This document shows, piece after piece, positions 26,679-36,507 of a stretch of 64,000 nt of DNA. Source of the stretch: Pseudomonas sp. MF4836 (GTDB lineage Bacteria > Pseudomonadota > Gammaproteobacteria > Pseudomonadales > Pseudomonadaceae); NCBI RefSeq assembly GCF_002018875.1, contig NZ_MVOL01000001.1, positions 434,001 to 498,000 of the forward strand, given 5' to 3'. A program made the position numbers and the translations under genes. A model generated the notes under the pieces. It had not been told where the DNA came from and did no database searches. It saw only the letters and a list, made by a program, of their open reading frames with translations. Each line of letters opens with the position of its first letter. Position 1 is the stretch's first letter.

Positions 26679-27738
26679 TACCAGGGCCATGCTCTTGGTG
26701 GTGGCAGGGGCAGGAGCGGGGTGTGCCCCCTTGCAGCAAGCGCCCTTGGTCTATACATCTTCCCACGTGATTGGCGTGAAGCTTGGGGTCGCCCCTACGC
26801 AGCCGGAATCCATGGAAGCCGTGATCGGCTATAAGGACCTGGACGCCGCCTATGCGCCTGTCGCGGTCTCTAATCCGCATTTGGACAAGGCCATGCAACC
26901 TGGAAATAAATACGATAAGGATCTCTATGAAATCAAGGAAATCTACGGGATCTATGGAACTCAGGCGAGCGCGGCGGGTGCCACTCAGTTGTTGACGCCG
27001 GAAGAGTCGGTGGATATGAAAACGTATTTCGAAGCGTTCTCACTGAAGGAAGACGGTATCAAGACGACCAGTAAGGCCAAAGCCGACTGGACAGAAATAC
27101 AAAGTTTGCAGGCGATGATTGAGCAATTTAAAGCAGAGTTGGGTACAGGCGTCTGTAAAAAGTTCTACCCAAATGAGCCTATGAAAAATAACTATAAAAA
27201 CCTCATCGACTGTACTCCGCCAGATACGCAAAGCGAAGTGGAGAGAAAGTACGTTACGTTGAGCAATAATGACAAAAGTTATAATCAGATAATTGGAGGC
27301 GGAAATGATGCCAAAGCGCTATATGACAAGGCAAACGCTGCGTCCCAAATTGCCCTGACGAATTTCGCCCGCATCACTGACAAAGTTAAGGGCGCCCTTG
27401 AGAAATTGGCCAGTATCCAGAAACGAGACGCCATTTCGGTCTATGGCTCGTTCGACGCCGATACCGGTGCAGAGACTGCCAAGGTCCAGGGCACCGACAC
27501 CAATGGAAATAATGGTGTGAAGGTTAAAGTCGGCAAGGTTTTTTCAACCGGCGTGGCTGCGCAGAACGTGTCCGAGGCACAAAAAACTGTCGCTTCAGCG
27601 GTGGTTGTCAGTGCCTGTATCAATGCCCTGGGTGATCAGGCGCAGAAGGTGCACACAGGCGATGGTGCAGGTGCCGCCAGACAAGCATTTATTCAAGCCT
27701 TGTTACCCGAGTGCTTCAAAGTGAAGCAGGAGAAATAA
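26644..27738 (+). CDS. Large lipoprotein, unknown function
   Basis: 364 residues. The start is ATG 26644, preceded by AAGGAT; the longer frame from 26590 has no ribosome site. After a basic N-terminus, RAMLLVVAGAGAGC is a lipoprotein signal with lipobox GAGC. The mature part starts with LGVAPTQPESMEAVIGYKDLD, a beta-rich segment. It continues with a helical, lysine-rich middle, two paired cysteines around VCKKFYPNEP and LIDCTPP, and a C-terminal helix. The family is not recognised. It overlaps the preceding lipoprotein gene by 35 bases. Confidence 0.7.
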   Translation: MFVQTRKSAFVNTRAMLLVVAGAGAGCAPLQQAPLVYTSSHVIGVKLGVAPTQPESMEAVIGYKDLDAAYAPVAVSNPHLDKAMQPGNKYDKDLYEIKEIYGIYGTQASAAGATQLLTPEESVDMKTYFEAFSLKEDGIKTTSKAKADWTEIQSLQAMIEQFKAELGTGVCKKFYPNEPMKNNYKNLIDCTPPDTQSEVERKYVTLSNNDKSYNQIIGGGNDAKALYDKANAASQIALTNFARITDKVKGALEKLASIQKRDAISVYGSFDADTGAETAKVQGTDTNGNNGVKVKVGKVFSTGVAAQNVSEAQKTVASAVVVSACINALGDQAQKVHTGDGAGAARQAFIQALLPECFKVKQEK

Positions 27739-27831
27739 TCCCCCTTCAGCCGGTCAGGGGTTTGGTTTTTGCGGCTGGATAAGCTGTCTTGGGGTGAGTC
27801 GGAGCGGGTGCACTGCATCCGCTGCCACTCC

Positions 27832-28551
27832 TCAAAAACCAAACGCCGGATGCCGCCCCTCGCTGTAGCGCCACTTCTTCCCGGCCATAAATGCGTCTTC
27901 GCCAAAGTGCCTGCGGATCGCCAGCCGGACTTCATCCGGCACCGGGTCGGTGATCTGCGCGGTGGCCTCCAGCCAATAGAGATCGTCGCCAAGCTGCTCC
28001 ACGCGCTGGAATGGCGCACTTTCTATGGCTTGCCTGCCGAACAGCTCGATATAGGGCTTGCCGTAGAGCGAGATGTTGGGAATTTCCGGCAGGCGCAGGT
28101 GAAGGTTGAATGGGGTGTCCCAGCCGGCGAATTCCATGCTGCGGATGTCGCCATACAGGGTGTTGCTACAGGCTGCCAACCGTTTGATCAAAGCCAGGAA
28201 GTCGTCAAGCATTGCGGGCTTTTTGCTGAAGGCTTTGCGCATCAGGAAACCACTGACGAAGGGAAACGATGGCGGGGTCGAGCGGTTCCACTGCACTTGG
28301 TACCCAAGGTGGCTGCCTGCCTCCAGCACCAGGCTGCCCGCCGTCGCCGAGGTGCCCGGCTGCGCCAGAAAGCGCAGCGGTTCTTCCACATCGACCAATG
28401 GCTGGCGCCCTTCGAAGGCGCCGAAGCGGGTGGGCCGGATACTGGCGACGGCGCTGTCAAGGCAATGGATGATTGCCCGGGCCTGGGACGGTATGGAGAA
28501 GTCACCCGTTGAGCTCAATGAAAAAGTGACGCCCGGAACTGGATTACTCAT
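27832..28551 (-). CDS. Hypothetical cytoplasmic protein
   Basis: 239 residues, no signal or membrane segment. Notable stretches are GRQPLVDVEEPLRFLAQPG, WDTPFNLHLRLPEI, YIELFGRQAIESAPF and a C-terminal GEDAFMAGKKWRYSEG. The two-domain, mixed alpha/beta look and solitary placement recall proteins of polymorphic-toxin immunity families, but I cannot assign one. GGGA precedes the ATG. It is convergent with the lipoprotein genes and ends 93 bases from them. Confidence 0.6.
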   Translation of the reverse strand: MSNPVPGVTFSLSSTGDFSIPSQARAIIHCLDSAVASIRPTRFGAFEGRQPLVDVEEPLRFLAQPGTSATAGSLVLEAGSHLGYQVQWNRSTPPSFPFVSGFLMRKAFSKKPAMLDDFLALIKRLAACSNTLYGDIRSMEFAGWDTPFNLHLRLPEIPNISLYGKPYIELFGRQAIESAPFQRVEQLGDDLYWLEATAQITDPVPDEVRLAIRRHFGEDAFMAGKKWRYSEGRHPAFGF

Positions 28552-28629
28552 GAAGCTTCCCTTGATTTGCTGTGGACAGTCTGCGGCGCGCAGTCTAGCA
28601 AGGTCGGACGGCTCGGCGGGGGCCGAACC

Positions 28630-30369
28630 CTAGGGTGCTTCGGGTGTCAGGCGCCAGCCGCCGGCGCGTTGCCGGTCGTGCCAGAAGCCGGCGTAGCGCC
28701 CGTGGTTGGCCAGCAGTTGGCGGTGGGTGCCGGACTCCACCAGGCGTCCCTGGTCCAGCACCAGGATCTGGTCGGCGGCCATGATGGTCGGCAGGCGATG
28801 GGCGATCACCAGCACCGTGGCGCTGTGCATCAGGCTGCGGATGGCGGCTTGCACAAAGGCTTCGTTCTGCGGGTCGAGGGCTGCCGTGGCTTCATCCAGC
28901 AGCACGATCGGCGCACGTTTGAGCAAGGCCCGGGCCAGGGACACGCGCTGGCGCTCGCCACCGGACAGGCTGGCGCCGCCTTCACCCACTGGTGTATCCC
29001 AGCCCTGGGGCAGGCGCGCGACGATCTCATCAACCCCCGCCAGGCGCGCCGCCTCGGCCACCTGCCCAGGGCTGGCGTCGGGGCTGCCCACGCGGATATT
29101 AGCCGCCAGGCTGTCATCGAACAGGTAGACGTCCTGCATCACCAGGGACAGTTGGGCCATCAGGGCTTCGTTGGACAGCTCGCGCACATCCACCCCGCCG
29201 ACCATGACCCGGCCCTGGCTGGCGTCGAAGAAACGCATCAGCAAGCGGGTGACGGTGGTTTTACCGGAGCCCGAGGCGCCGACGATGGCGGTCATCGAAT
29301 GGGCAGGGGCGCTGAAGCTCAGGTCCTGGAGCACCGATGGGCCGCTGGGATAGGCGAAGCTCACCTGTTCGAAGGCGATGCTGCCGGGGGCGGTCAGTGG
29401 CCGGCTTAGAGCCGGTTCTGGCAGCGGTGGTTCGCGCAGGATGCTCACCAGTTGCTCCAGGTCGTTGCCGGCCATGCGCAGCAAGCCGCTGCGAGCGGCG
29501 GCTTCAGCCAAGGGCCCGACAAAGCGCGCCACCAGGGCCAGCAGCGCCACCAACTGGATAGCATCGATCTCGCCGGCCATGGCCAGCGCCAGCCCCACGC
29601 CCACCAGCAAGGCGAACGCCAATTGCACGGTCAGGCCGCCAGCCAGCAACTTGGGAAAGGTCTGCGCCAGCATCGAGCCGCCGGCCTGCTGTTGCGCCCG
29701 ATTGGCGGCCTGCAAGGGTGGGTAGCCGTCCTGGGTCTGGCCAAAGGCCCGCAGCACCTGTTGAAACCGTGCGAATTCCACCACGCGGTTGCCTGCCAGG
29801 GTAGCGGCGGCCTCCACCCTTTGGTCATTGCGGGCGATGGCGTTGGCCGACCAGTGATGGGTGAAGTAGATCAGCGGTGCGCACAGCACTGCCGTCAGTC
29901 CCAGGCGCCAATCAAACACAAACAGGCTCAGGGCCACGGTGGCAGGTACTACTACGCCGGACACCACCGGCCCCAGGTAATGGGCAAATAGGCCGGTGAC
30001 CATCAGCGTGCCGCTGGTAGCACTGCGGGACAGGCGCCCGATCTGCTCCGAATTGAACCAGCCCAGGGGCAGGCGCATCAGGTGCTGGCCGAGGCGGTCG
30101 TGCAGAGTGATGAGCACCAGCAGGGCCAGGGTGAAGCCCTGCATCGCCTGGTGGTAATGGGCGATACAGCTCAGCAGCACCATGGCCCCGAGCACGCCGA
30201 GCCAGGCCATGGCCCCGTGCAGATCACCACTGAACAAGCCGTGCAGGATCGGCACCAGCAAGGCCACGGCCAGCCCCTGGAGCACGGCGCTGATCACCAG
30301 CCAGGCCAGGTAGCGGTAAAGGCGTGGGGCGTGGTCGGGGCCCAATAGGGTGAGCAGGCTGCGGATCAC
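28630..30369 (-). CDS. ABC transporter half, YbtQ/IrtB-like
   Basis: 579 residues: an exporter-fold membrane domain (about 1-310, six segments) fused to an ATPase. Walker A is GASGSGKTT, signature LSGGERQR, Walker B IVLLDEATAALD, and the H-loop follows in VIAHRL. GTG 30369 overlaps the TGA of the partner gene (GTGA), so they form a heterodimer. Exporter-fold pairs of this type (YbtPQ, IrtAB) import Fe-siderophore complexes despite their fold. The adjacent FyuA-like receptors and PchR-like regulator support that role here; the substrate is unknown. Confidence 0.85.
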   Translation of the reverse strand: MIRSLLTLLGPDHAPRLYRYLAWLVISAVLQGLAVALLVPILHGLFSGDLHGAMAWLGVLGAMVLLSCIAHYHQAMQGFTLALLVLITLHDRLGQHLMRLPLGWFNSEQIGRLSRSATSGTLMVTGLFAHYLGPVVSGVVVPATVALSLFVFDWRLGLTAVLCAPLIYFTHHWSANAIARNDQRVEAAATLAGNRVVEFARFQQVLRAFGQTQDGYPPLQAANRAQQQAGGSMLAQTFPKLLAGGLTVQLAFALLVGVGLALAMAGEIDAIQLVALLALVARFVGPLAEAAARSGLLRMAGNDLEQLVSILREPPLPEPALSRPLTAPGSIAFEQVSFAYPSGPSVLQDLSFSAPAHSMTAIVGASGSGKTTVTRLLMRFFDASQGRVMVGGVDVRELSNEALMAQLSLVMQDVYLFDDSLAANIRVGSPDASPGQVAEAARLAGVDEIVARLPQGWDTPVGEGGASLSGGERQRVSLARALLKRAPIVLLDEATAALDPQNEAFVQAAIRSLMHSATVLVIAHRLPTIMAADQILVLDQGRLVESGTHRQLLANHGRYAGFWHDRQRAGGWRLTPEAP

Positions 30370-32105
30370 AGGGACATCTCCAGGTTGGGGGCGGTGGTTT
30401 CAGTGCTGGCGCGCCACAGTCGGGCATAGGCACCGTTGGCCTGCAGCAGTGCGCAGTGGCTGCCGCGCTCCAGCACCCGGCCCTGGTCGAGGACCACGAT
30501 CTGGTCGACGCCGCTGATGCTCGCCAGGCGATGGGCTATCACCAGTACCGTGCGCCCTCGGGCCAGGGCCGACAGGGCGTCCTGGATCAGTGCCTCGGAT
30601 TCCGGGTCGGCGTGGGAGGTGGCTTCATCGAGGATCAGCACCGGGGTGTCGGCCAGCAGCGTGCGGGCGATGGACAGGCGCTGGGCTTCGCCGCCGGACA
30701 GGATCGCGTCCTCGCCGATCAGCGATTGGTAGCCACGGGGCAGAGCCTGGATGCGCTCATGGATCTGCGCCGAGCGCGCGGCGGCCTCCAGTTCGGCGTC
30801 GCTGGCCTGGGGGCGCCCGAGGCGCAGATTGGCGGCCACGCTGCCGTGCACCAGTTGCGCGTCCTGCAAGACAAAACCCACCTGGCGGTACAACAGGCCT
30901 GGCTCGATGTCGCGCACGTCGACGCCGCCCACCCGCACCCGCCCGGCGCTGACATCGTGAAAGCGCGGCACCAGCTTGGCCAGGGTCGACTTGCCGGCGC
31001 CGGAGGCACCCACCAGCGCGGTCACGCTGCCCGCCGGGCAATGCAGGTCGATGCCCCTGAGAATCAGATGCGCCGGGTCGTAGCCAAATTCGACCTGGTC
31101 GAAGGTGATGTCGCGGCCCTCTGGGGCTTTGCCCGGCGTCGGGCTAGGCAGCTCCTCGACCTGCAGCAGGGCTTCGATGCGCCCGGCGGCGGCCAGGGCG
31201 GTGCGCTGGGCGCCAAGGCTCTGGGTGATCACCAGCAACGACTGGGGGATGACCACCGCCACCAGGGTTTCGGCGAACAGCTCCAGGGGCGTGACCCAGC
31301 CCCGGGCCAGCAGCAGGCTGCCGACCCCCAGGCTCACCAACAGAATCAGCGGCACGCTCAAGGCCATGGAGGAAAAGGTCTCCAGGCGCAGCAATGGCCG
31401 CACCCAACCGGCGTACTGCGTGCTGAAACGGTCGACCGCCTGCTGATAGCTGCGATGGGCCTGGCCCGCCCGGCCGAACGCCTTGACCACGGCAATGCCA
31501 TGGACGAACTCGACGATGGCCGCGCTGACCCGGGTCATGCTGACGTCCAGCTGCTGCATCTTGTCGCCGAAGCCACGCATCATCAGGCGGTAGGCCAGCC
31601 CATAGATCGGCAGGGTCAGCACCGCCAGCAGCGCCAGGCGCCAGTTCAGGCTGGCCAGCCAGAGCAGCCCGGCCAGGGGAGTGACAATGGCCGAGGTCTG
31701 CTCCACCGCATGGTGGGCAATCAGGTGATGCAGGTCTTCAAGATCGTCTTGCACCACCTTGCGCACCGCACCGGAGGTGGTGTCGCTGTACCAGCCCAGG
31801 GGCACGCGGCCGAGCTTGCGCACCATGGCTTCGCGCAAGCTCGCTTGCAGCCGGTGGTCCGCCAGGTGCGTCAGCCACAGGGCAAGGCCGCTGGCCATCC
31901 AGCCCAGGCTCAGGGCGCCCACCACCAGCGCCGCCCAGCGCCACAGCAATTGGGGTTCGGCATGGCCGTCGAGCAACAGACGGCCCAGCTCGGTCAGGCC
32001 GATAAAGGGCACCAGGTTGACCAGCGCGCCCACGGCGGCAAACGCCACGCCGAGGCGAACAAGGCGATTGACTGGGCGTTTCAGGGTGTCCAGGGCGCTA
32101 GTCAT
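30366..32105 (-). CDS. ABC transporter half, YbtP/IrtA-like
   Basis: 579 residues, exporter-type membrane domain then ATPase. Walker A is GASGAGKST, signature LSGGEAQRLS, Walker B VLILDEATSHADPE. The LSGGEAQR form and the DEATSHAD form (rather than DEATSALD) recall the YbtP/IrtA side of siderophore importers. It is the first gene of a two-gene minus-strand operon, divergent from the ABC-2 system across a 380-base gap. It probably carries iron-siderophore complexes into the cytoplasm; export of a metabolite is the main alternative. Confidence 0.85.
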   Translation of the reverse strand: MTSALDTLKRPVNRLVRLGVAFAAVGALVNLVPFIGLTELGRLLLDGHAEPQLLWRWAALVVGALSLGWMASGLALWLTHLADHRLQASLREAMVRKLGRVPLGWYSDTTSGAVRKVVQDDLEDLHHLIAHHAVEQTSAIVTPLAGLLWLASLNWRLALLAVLTLPIYGLAYRLMMRGFGDKMQQLDVSMTRVSAAIVEFVHGIAVVKAFGRAGQAHRSYQQAVDRFSTQYAGWVRPLLRLETFSSMALSVPLILLVSLGVGSLLLARGWVTPLELFAETLVAVVIPQSLLVITQSLGAQRTALAAAGRIEALLQVEELPSPTPGKAPEGRDITFDQVEFGYDPAHLILRGIDLHCPAGSVTALVGASGAGKSTLAKLVPRFHDVSAGRVRVGGVDVRDIEPGLLYRQVGFVLQDAQLVHGSVAANLRLGRPQASDAELEAAARSAQIHERIQALPRGYQSLIGEDAILSGGEAQRLSIARTLLADTPVLILDEATSHADPESEALIQDALSALARGRTVLVIAHRLASISGVDQIVVLDQGRVLERGSHCALLQANGAYARLWRASTETTAPNLEMSL

Positions 32106-32485
32106 GGGTTTTTCCGTGGTGACTCAGCCGCTGCACCGATAGTGCCTGGGCGCGGCTGATGTGAATGGCTGGAAAGTCGAGCAGGTTCAAGGAGCAACGA
32201 TGCTAGTCGTTCCCATTGTCGGCACTACCCGCATCCAGTCGATTTCGCCCCGCATCCATTGGCCGGCCGGGGACTTGGGCGCTGCCGCTGCAGGGGGCGG
32301 TCCGAGGAGGCTGCGGGATACGGTTGGAAAATGACTTGAATCGGGTAGAGGCCGACCCGCGGCCTTGTCTACCGTCCCTGGCTGCCCCCTTCGCGGGCAG
32401 GTGTTCCCGCCCATCAGTGCCCGCCGCCCATCAGGGTCTCGTTCGACCCGAGGCCGGCGGCGGCACCTTGTCCATGGAGTTGCAG
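32106..32485. other. Divergent intergenic region between two ABC operons
   Basis: 380 bases with no convincing gene. At 32196-32211 AACGA and TCGTT form an inverted repeat around TGCTAG. Bases 32199-32211 match 10 of 13 with 40895-40907 in front of the second receptor gene, suggesting a shared regulator site for the two promoter regions. Confidence 0.4.
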
Positions 32486-33370
32486 ATGTCAGTCGATTCG
32501 GGGTTGCAGGTGCGCGGCCTGCACAAGCGCTACAACAACGGTGTCCAAGCGTTGCGCGGTGTGGACCTGAGTGTGGGCCCGGGCATGTACGGCCTGCTGG
32601 GCCCCAACGGTGCCGGCAAAAGCAGCCTGATGCGGACCCTGGCCACCCTGCAGCAAGCAGATGCCGGCAGCATTCGCCTGGACGGGGTGGATGTACTGGC
32701 CGACTCCGATCACCTGCGCCGGCGCCTGGGTTATCTGCCGCAGCAATTGGGGGCCTATCCGGGCGTCAGTGGCCGTGACCTGCTGGACCGTTTCGCCTGG
32801 CTCAAGGGCCGGACCGATGGCCGCCAGCGCCGCGAAGAAATCGAAGGGCTGCTGGCCAAGGTCAATTTGCAGGACGCCGCGCACCGCGCGCTGGCCACCT
32901 ATTCGGGCGGTATGCTGCGCCGCTTCGGTATCGCCATGGCGTTGGTGGGGGCACCGCGCCTGTTGATTGTCGATGAGCCGACGGCGGGCCTCGACCCGGC
33001 GGAACGCAACCGCTTTCACCGGGTGCTGGCAGATGTAGCCGCCGAGTCCATCGTGCTGCTGTCGACCCATATCGTCGAAGACGTCGAGAACCTGTGCAGC
33101 CGCCTCGCGGTATTGGCCGGCGGGCAAATTATTGTCGAAGGCAGCCCGGCGCAACTGCTGCAGGCTGAACAGGGGCGGCTGTGGCAAGCCTCGTTCGCCC
33201 GGGGTGAAGCCTTGCCGACGGCATTGCACGTCGCGGCCAGCCCCGAGGGCAGCCGGGTGATCGTGCACGGGGAGCGTCCGGCCGACCCACGTTTCATCCC
33301 CCACACGCCACGCCTGGAAGATATCTACTACCTGGCACTGGCCCAGGCCGGCGAGGTGGTCGAGGCATGA
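32486..33370 (+). CDS. ABC transporter ATPase (ABC-2 type)
   Basis: 294 residues. Walker A is GPNGAGKSS, signature TYSGGMLRRFGIAMAL, Walker B LLIVDEPTAGLDP, and the H-loop follows in LSTHIVED. It resembles ATPases of ABC-2 systems (CcmA/NatA group) with a C-terminal extension. ATG 32486 was chosen because GGAG lies six bases before it; ATG 32474 has no such site. Its last base pairs overlap the ATG of the large permease gene (ATGA), so the two are coupled. Confidence 0.88.
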   Translation: MSVDSGLQVRGLHKRYNNGVQALRGVDLSVGPGMYGLLGPNGAGKSSLMRTLATLQQADAGSIRLDGVDVLADSDHLRRRLGYLPQQLGAYPGVSGRDLLDRFAWLKGRTDGRQRREEIEGLLAKVNLQDAAHRALATYSGGMLRRFGIAMALVGAPRLLIVDEPTAGLDPAERNRFHRVLADVAAESIVLLSTHIVEDVENLCSRLAVLAGGQIIVEGSPAQLLQAEQGRLWQASFARGEALPTALHVAASPEGSRVIVHGERPADPRFIPHTPRLEDIYYLALAQAGEVVEA

Positions 33371-36300
33371 ATACCTTCGCCCTGATGATGCGCGAGGCCT
33401 GGGTGGAAATACGGGCCGGGCTGCGCAGCGGCATTCCGTTGCTGGTGTTCCTGGGCCTGGCCGGCTACTTGCTGATGTCCCTGACCAATGCCGACTACGT
33501 GCAGAAAATGGGCGCCAGCGATATTCCGCGCAATGCCCCCAGCCTGATTTACCTGATGGCGTGCGGCTGCATGTTCTTCCTGTTTTTTGCCTGGGCCTGG
33601 GTCTTTGCCCAGCCGGCCCTGAGGGAGCGCAAGGCGCAGTTGGAGGAGGTCTGGCTGGCCTTGCCGGTGTCGTTGCCGGCACTGTTGTGGGGGCGCTTTA
33701 TCGGCGCGGCGGTGGTGGGCGGCCTGCTCGCCAGCTCGTTGCTGGTCGGTTTTTTGTTGAGCCCGGTCCTGGCCTGGCTGGGTTGGGTGCCGGCGGGCAG
33801 CATCGCGGCGCCGGCGTGGGCGGCGCTGGGGTTTACCTGGGTGGCCCTGCTGCTGCCGGTGAGTACCGGCGTCGGGGCCCTGTATTACCTGCTGGCGCTG
33901 CGCAGCCGCGGGCTGGCGGCACCCTTTGCCCTGGCCACGCTGCTGATGCTGCTATGGATGTTCGCCGTGGTGGTGCTCAAGGGCGGGCATATCAATCCGC
34001 TGTTGGCGGCCAGCCTCGACCCGTCGCTGTTTACCTTCGCCCAGGCCCAGGTCGAAACCTGGAGCCCGGGGCAGAAGTCCCAGGCCTTGCTGGCCTTGAC
34101 CCCGGGCTTCTGGCTCAACCGTGGCCTGTGGTGTGGCGTGCCTCTGTTGCTGTTGGCCTGGGTCCTGGCCCGCAGTACGCGGGAGGGCTTGATGGGGCGG
34201 CGCTCCGGCACGCTGCTGGCCGAGCCAGCGCTGCACCGGGCGTCGGATGCACCTGTGCCGGGCCCGTTGCTGCCCAGTCGCTGGGCACTGGCCCTGCGCT
34301 GCGAAACCCATTGGCAGTTACGTCAGATCCTGGCCCGCAAGCTGGCCTGGCTGGCCCTGGGGTTGTTGCTGGTGATGGGGGTGCTCAGCGGCTTTGTGCA
34401 TGGGGTGTGGCATGCCAGCGGGCCAATGGTACCCCGGGCGGACCTGACCCTGCCGCTGCTGTCCAGTGCGCTGTTTCTGGTGATCGCCTTCGTGCTGGCG
34501 GCGCTGGTGGGCCTGGTCTGTCGTCGCGATGCGGTGGAGGGGCTGGGGGAGATGCTGCACGCCACGCCGGCCCCGGTCTGGTTGCGCCTGCTCGGCCAGG
34601 TGCTGTGCGTGGTGCTGGCGACCCTGCTGCTGGCCCTGGTGCCCGGCGTCGCCAGCCTGTTGATCAGCGCCATCGCCGCACCGCACAGCCTGGCCCCGGG
34701 CCTGGGGCTGACCTACTCACTGCTGGTGTTCGCTCCGCCCTTGCTGGAGCTGGCCCTGCTGACGGTGCTGGTGCATGCGTTGATCCGCCGTTCCGGGCTG
34801 GCCTACGCCACTTCGATGCTGCTGACATTTTTTCTGGTGCTCAATCACGAACTGGGGCTTGTGAGTTACCCACCCTATGCCATGGCGATCCCGGCCCATG
34901 TGGCGTTGTCGGCGTTGACCGGATGGGCGCCCTGGTGGCCGTACCTGGCGACCCTGGCCAGCTGGAAACTGGCGCTGTGCCTGGTGTTGCTGGCGTTGGC
35001 GGCCCTGGCCTTGCCCCGCGGGCCCGAGCCGCGGCGAATGGCCGATTTGCGTCGGCGCCTGTTCGGCCTGCCGGGTGCACTGCTGGCGTCGGGGCTGGTG
35101 CTGATGGGCAGCAGCGGTGCGCTGTTGCATCGGCATCTTGTGGAGCAGGGCACTTACCAGTCGGCTGCTGCCGAGCGGGCCGAACGCGCGGCCTGGGAGC
35201 GGCGCTGGCTGGCCGGTGCAGGTCCCTGGCAGGTTGCTGGTGGCCACCTGCGCTTGCAGGTGGATGGCGCGGCGCGGCAGGTGCTGGGGCAGTGGACCCT
35301 GGAGGGCGTGATCGCCGCTAACGGGCAGCTGGATGCCGAGTTGCCAGTGGGCATGAAGGTCACTGAGGTCCGGGTGATGGGCCAGCCGCTGGCAGTGGAA
35401 CAAGACACGGACCACCTGCGCATTGCCCTGGGTATGTGCGCGGCGACGGGGTGCAAGGTGGATGTGCGCTGGACCTTGAGCGCCAGCGGTTGGCCGAGCG
35501 CGGGCGAGGGCTTCTGGCTAGGCCCTCGGGCGGTGTGGCTGGAAGCGCGGCGGGTGATGCCGCGCCTCGGCTTCGACCCCGAGCGATGGTTGCGGGCGCC
35601 GTTGCAGCGCACACAGGTCGGGTTGCCGGTGCAGTTGCCCATGCTGCCGGCGGGGGCTGCGGTGGCGGCCCAGGCGGTGGCCCCGGCGGGTGCCTGGCAA
35701 TGGCTGATCGAGCTCAACGGCCAATCCATCAGCGGCAGCAGTCAGCAGCCGTTGGACTTTGCTTACGCCATCGCTCCTGGAGCCTTGGTCCAGAACCTGG
35801 ACGGCGTGCAGGTCGTGGCCGATGCCAGTCGTCAGCAGACCGCCCGTGAGGTGCGCGAGGACCTGGACGCCATGGCCGCCTGCGTGGCGCAGCGCCTGGG
35901 CAGCAGCCCGACGGTCAATGAACTGAGCCAGTGGCCCAGCGGCATGGGCCGCAGCCGCTTGAGCCATGGTCATCTGTTGCTGGGTCAGACGCCGAGCTGG
36001 GATGTGGCGGCGGCCGGCGTCGGACGCTGGGCGCGGCGCGGGCATATCGCCGAACTGCTGGCTCGTCAGCGCCTGATCAGCACCGGCGACCTGCGTGAAG
36101 CCCCCGGGCATGTCTGGCTCAGCCACGGCGTGGCCGGGGCCATCGGCTTGCTGTGTGTGGGCGATGTGGACGGCCCCGAAGCCCGGGCCGCACTGGTTCG
36201 GCTACAGGCCGATGACCTGGCCCGGGCCCTGGGCAGCGACGGCGAACCCATCGGCACCCTGGCCCAAGCCCGGGAGCAGGGCTGGGCGACGTTATATGCC

Positions 36301-36471
36301 CCTTTGGCCAGCCTGGACTGGGTCGCCAGCCAGAGCCCCGAACAACTGACGGCCATGACGGCCGCACTGCGCAACGGCCAGGGATGGCCCGCTTCGATCC
36401 AGGGCCTGCTTGGCGCGCCCTCGGAGCCTGTGGTGGCCGAGGCGCTGCGGCGCTGGGGCCCGCCGCAATAA
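33367..36471 (+). CDS. Large ABC-2 permease with C-terminal M1-peptidase-like domain
   Basis: 1034 residues. Two ABC-2 membrane blocks (about 20-260 and 310-580, roughly twelve segments) are fused to a ~430-residue non-membrane domain from about 600. That part starts with beta strands (GHLRLQVDGAARQVLGQWTL, then GVIAANGQLDAELP), like the N-terminal saddle of M1 aminopeptidases. It ends with a helical region where VWLSHGVAGAIGLL and GPEARAALVRLQ resemble the M1 region after the zinc site. No HExxH motif is present, so any peptidase is dead. It should form a membrane complex with the upstream ATPase. The TonB-receptor gene follows 36 bases later. Confidence 0.75.
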   Translation: MNTFALMMREAWVEIRAGLRSGIPLLVFLGLAGYLLMSLTNADYVQKMGASDIPRNAPSLIYLMACGCMFFLFFAWAWVFAQPALRERKAQLEEVWLALPVSLPALLWGRFIGAAVVGGLLASSLLVGFLLSPVLAWLGWVPAGSIAAPAWAALGFTWVALLLPVSTGVGALYYLLALRSRGLAAPFALATLLMLLWMFAVVVLKGGHINPLLAASLDPSLFTFAQAQVETWSPGQKSQALLALTPGFWLNRGLWCGVPLLLLAWVLARSTREGLMGRRSGTLLAEPALHRASDAPVPGPLLPSRWALALRCETHWQLRQILARKLAWLALGLLLVMGVLSGFVHGVWHASGPMVPRADLTLPLLSSALFLVIAFVLAALVGLVCRRDAVEGLGEMLHATPAPVWLRLLGQVLCVVLATLLLALVPGVASLLISAIAAPHSLAPGLGLTYSLLVFAPPLLELALLTVLVHALIRRSGLAYATSMLLTFFLVLNHELGLVSYPPYAMAIPAHVALSALTGWAPWWPYLATLASWKLALCLVLLALAALALPRGPEPRRMADLRRRLFGLPGALLASGLVLMGSSGALLHRHLVEQGTYQSAAAERAERAAWERRWLAGAGPWQVAGGHLRLQVDGAARQVLGQWTLEGVIAANGQLDAELPVGMKVTEVRVMGQPLAVEQDTDHLRIALGMCAATGCKVDVRWTLSASGWPSAGEGFWLGPRAVWLEARRVMPRLGFDPERWLRAPLQRTQVGLPVQLPMLPAGAAVAAQAVAPAGAWQWLIELNGQSISGSSQQPLDFAYAIAPGALVQNLDGVQVVADASRQQTAREVREDLDAMAACVAQRLGSSPTVNELSQWPSGMGRSRLSHGHLLLGQTPSWDVAAAGVGRWARRGHIAELLARQRLISTGDLREAPGHVWLSHGVAGAIGLLCVGDVDGPEARAALVRLQADDLARALGSDGEPIGTLAQAREQGWATLYAPLASLDWVASQSPEQLTAMTAALRNGQGWPASIQGLLGAPSEPVVAEALRRWGPPQ

Positions 36472-36507
36472 ATGGTCCTTGCTCTTTCATATCCCTGGAG
36501 TTTTTCC

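Noticed and set aside
30456..32159. 567-residue plus-strand frame over the ABC transporter
   Set aside because: Antisense to a well-supported ABC gene, Gln/His-rich with no recognisable fold.
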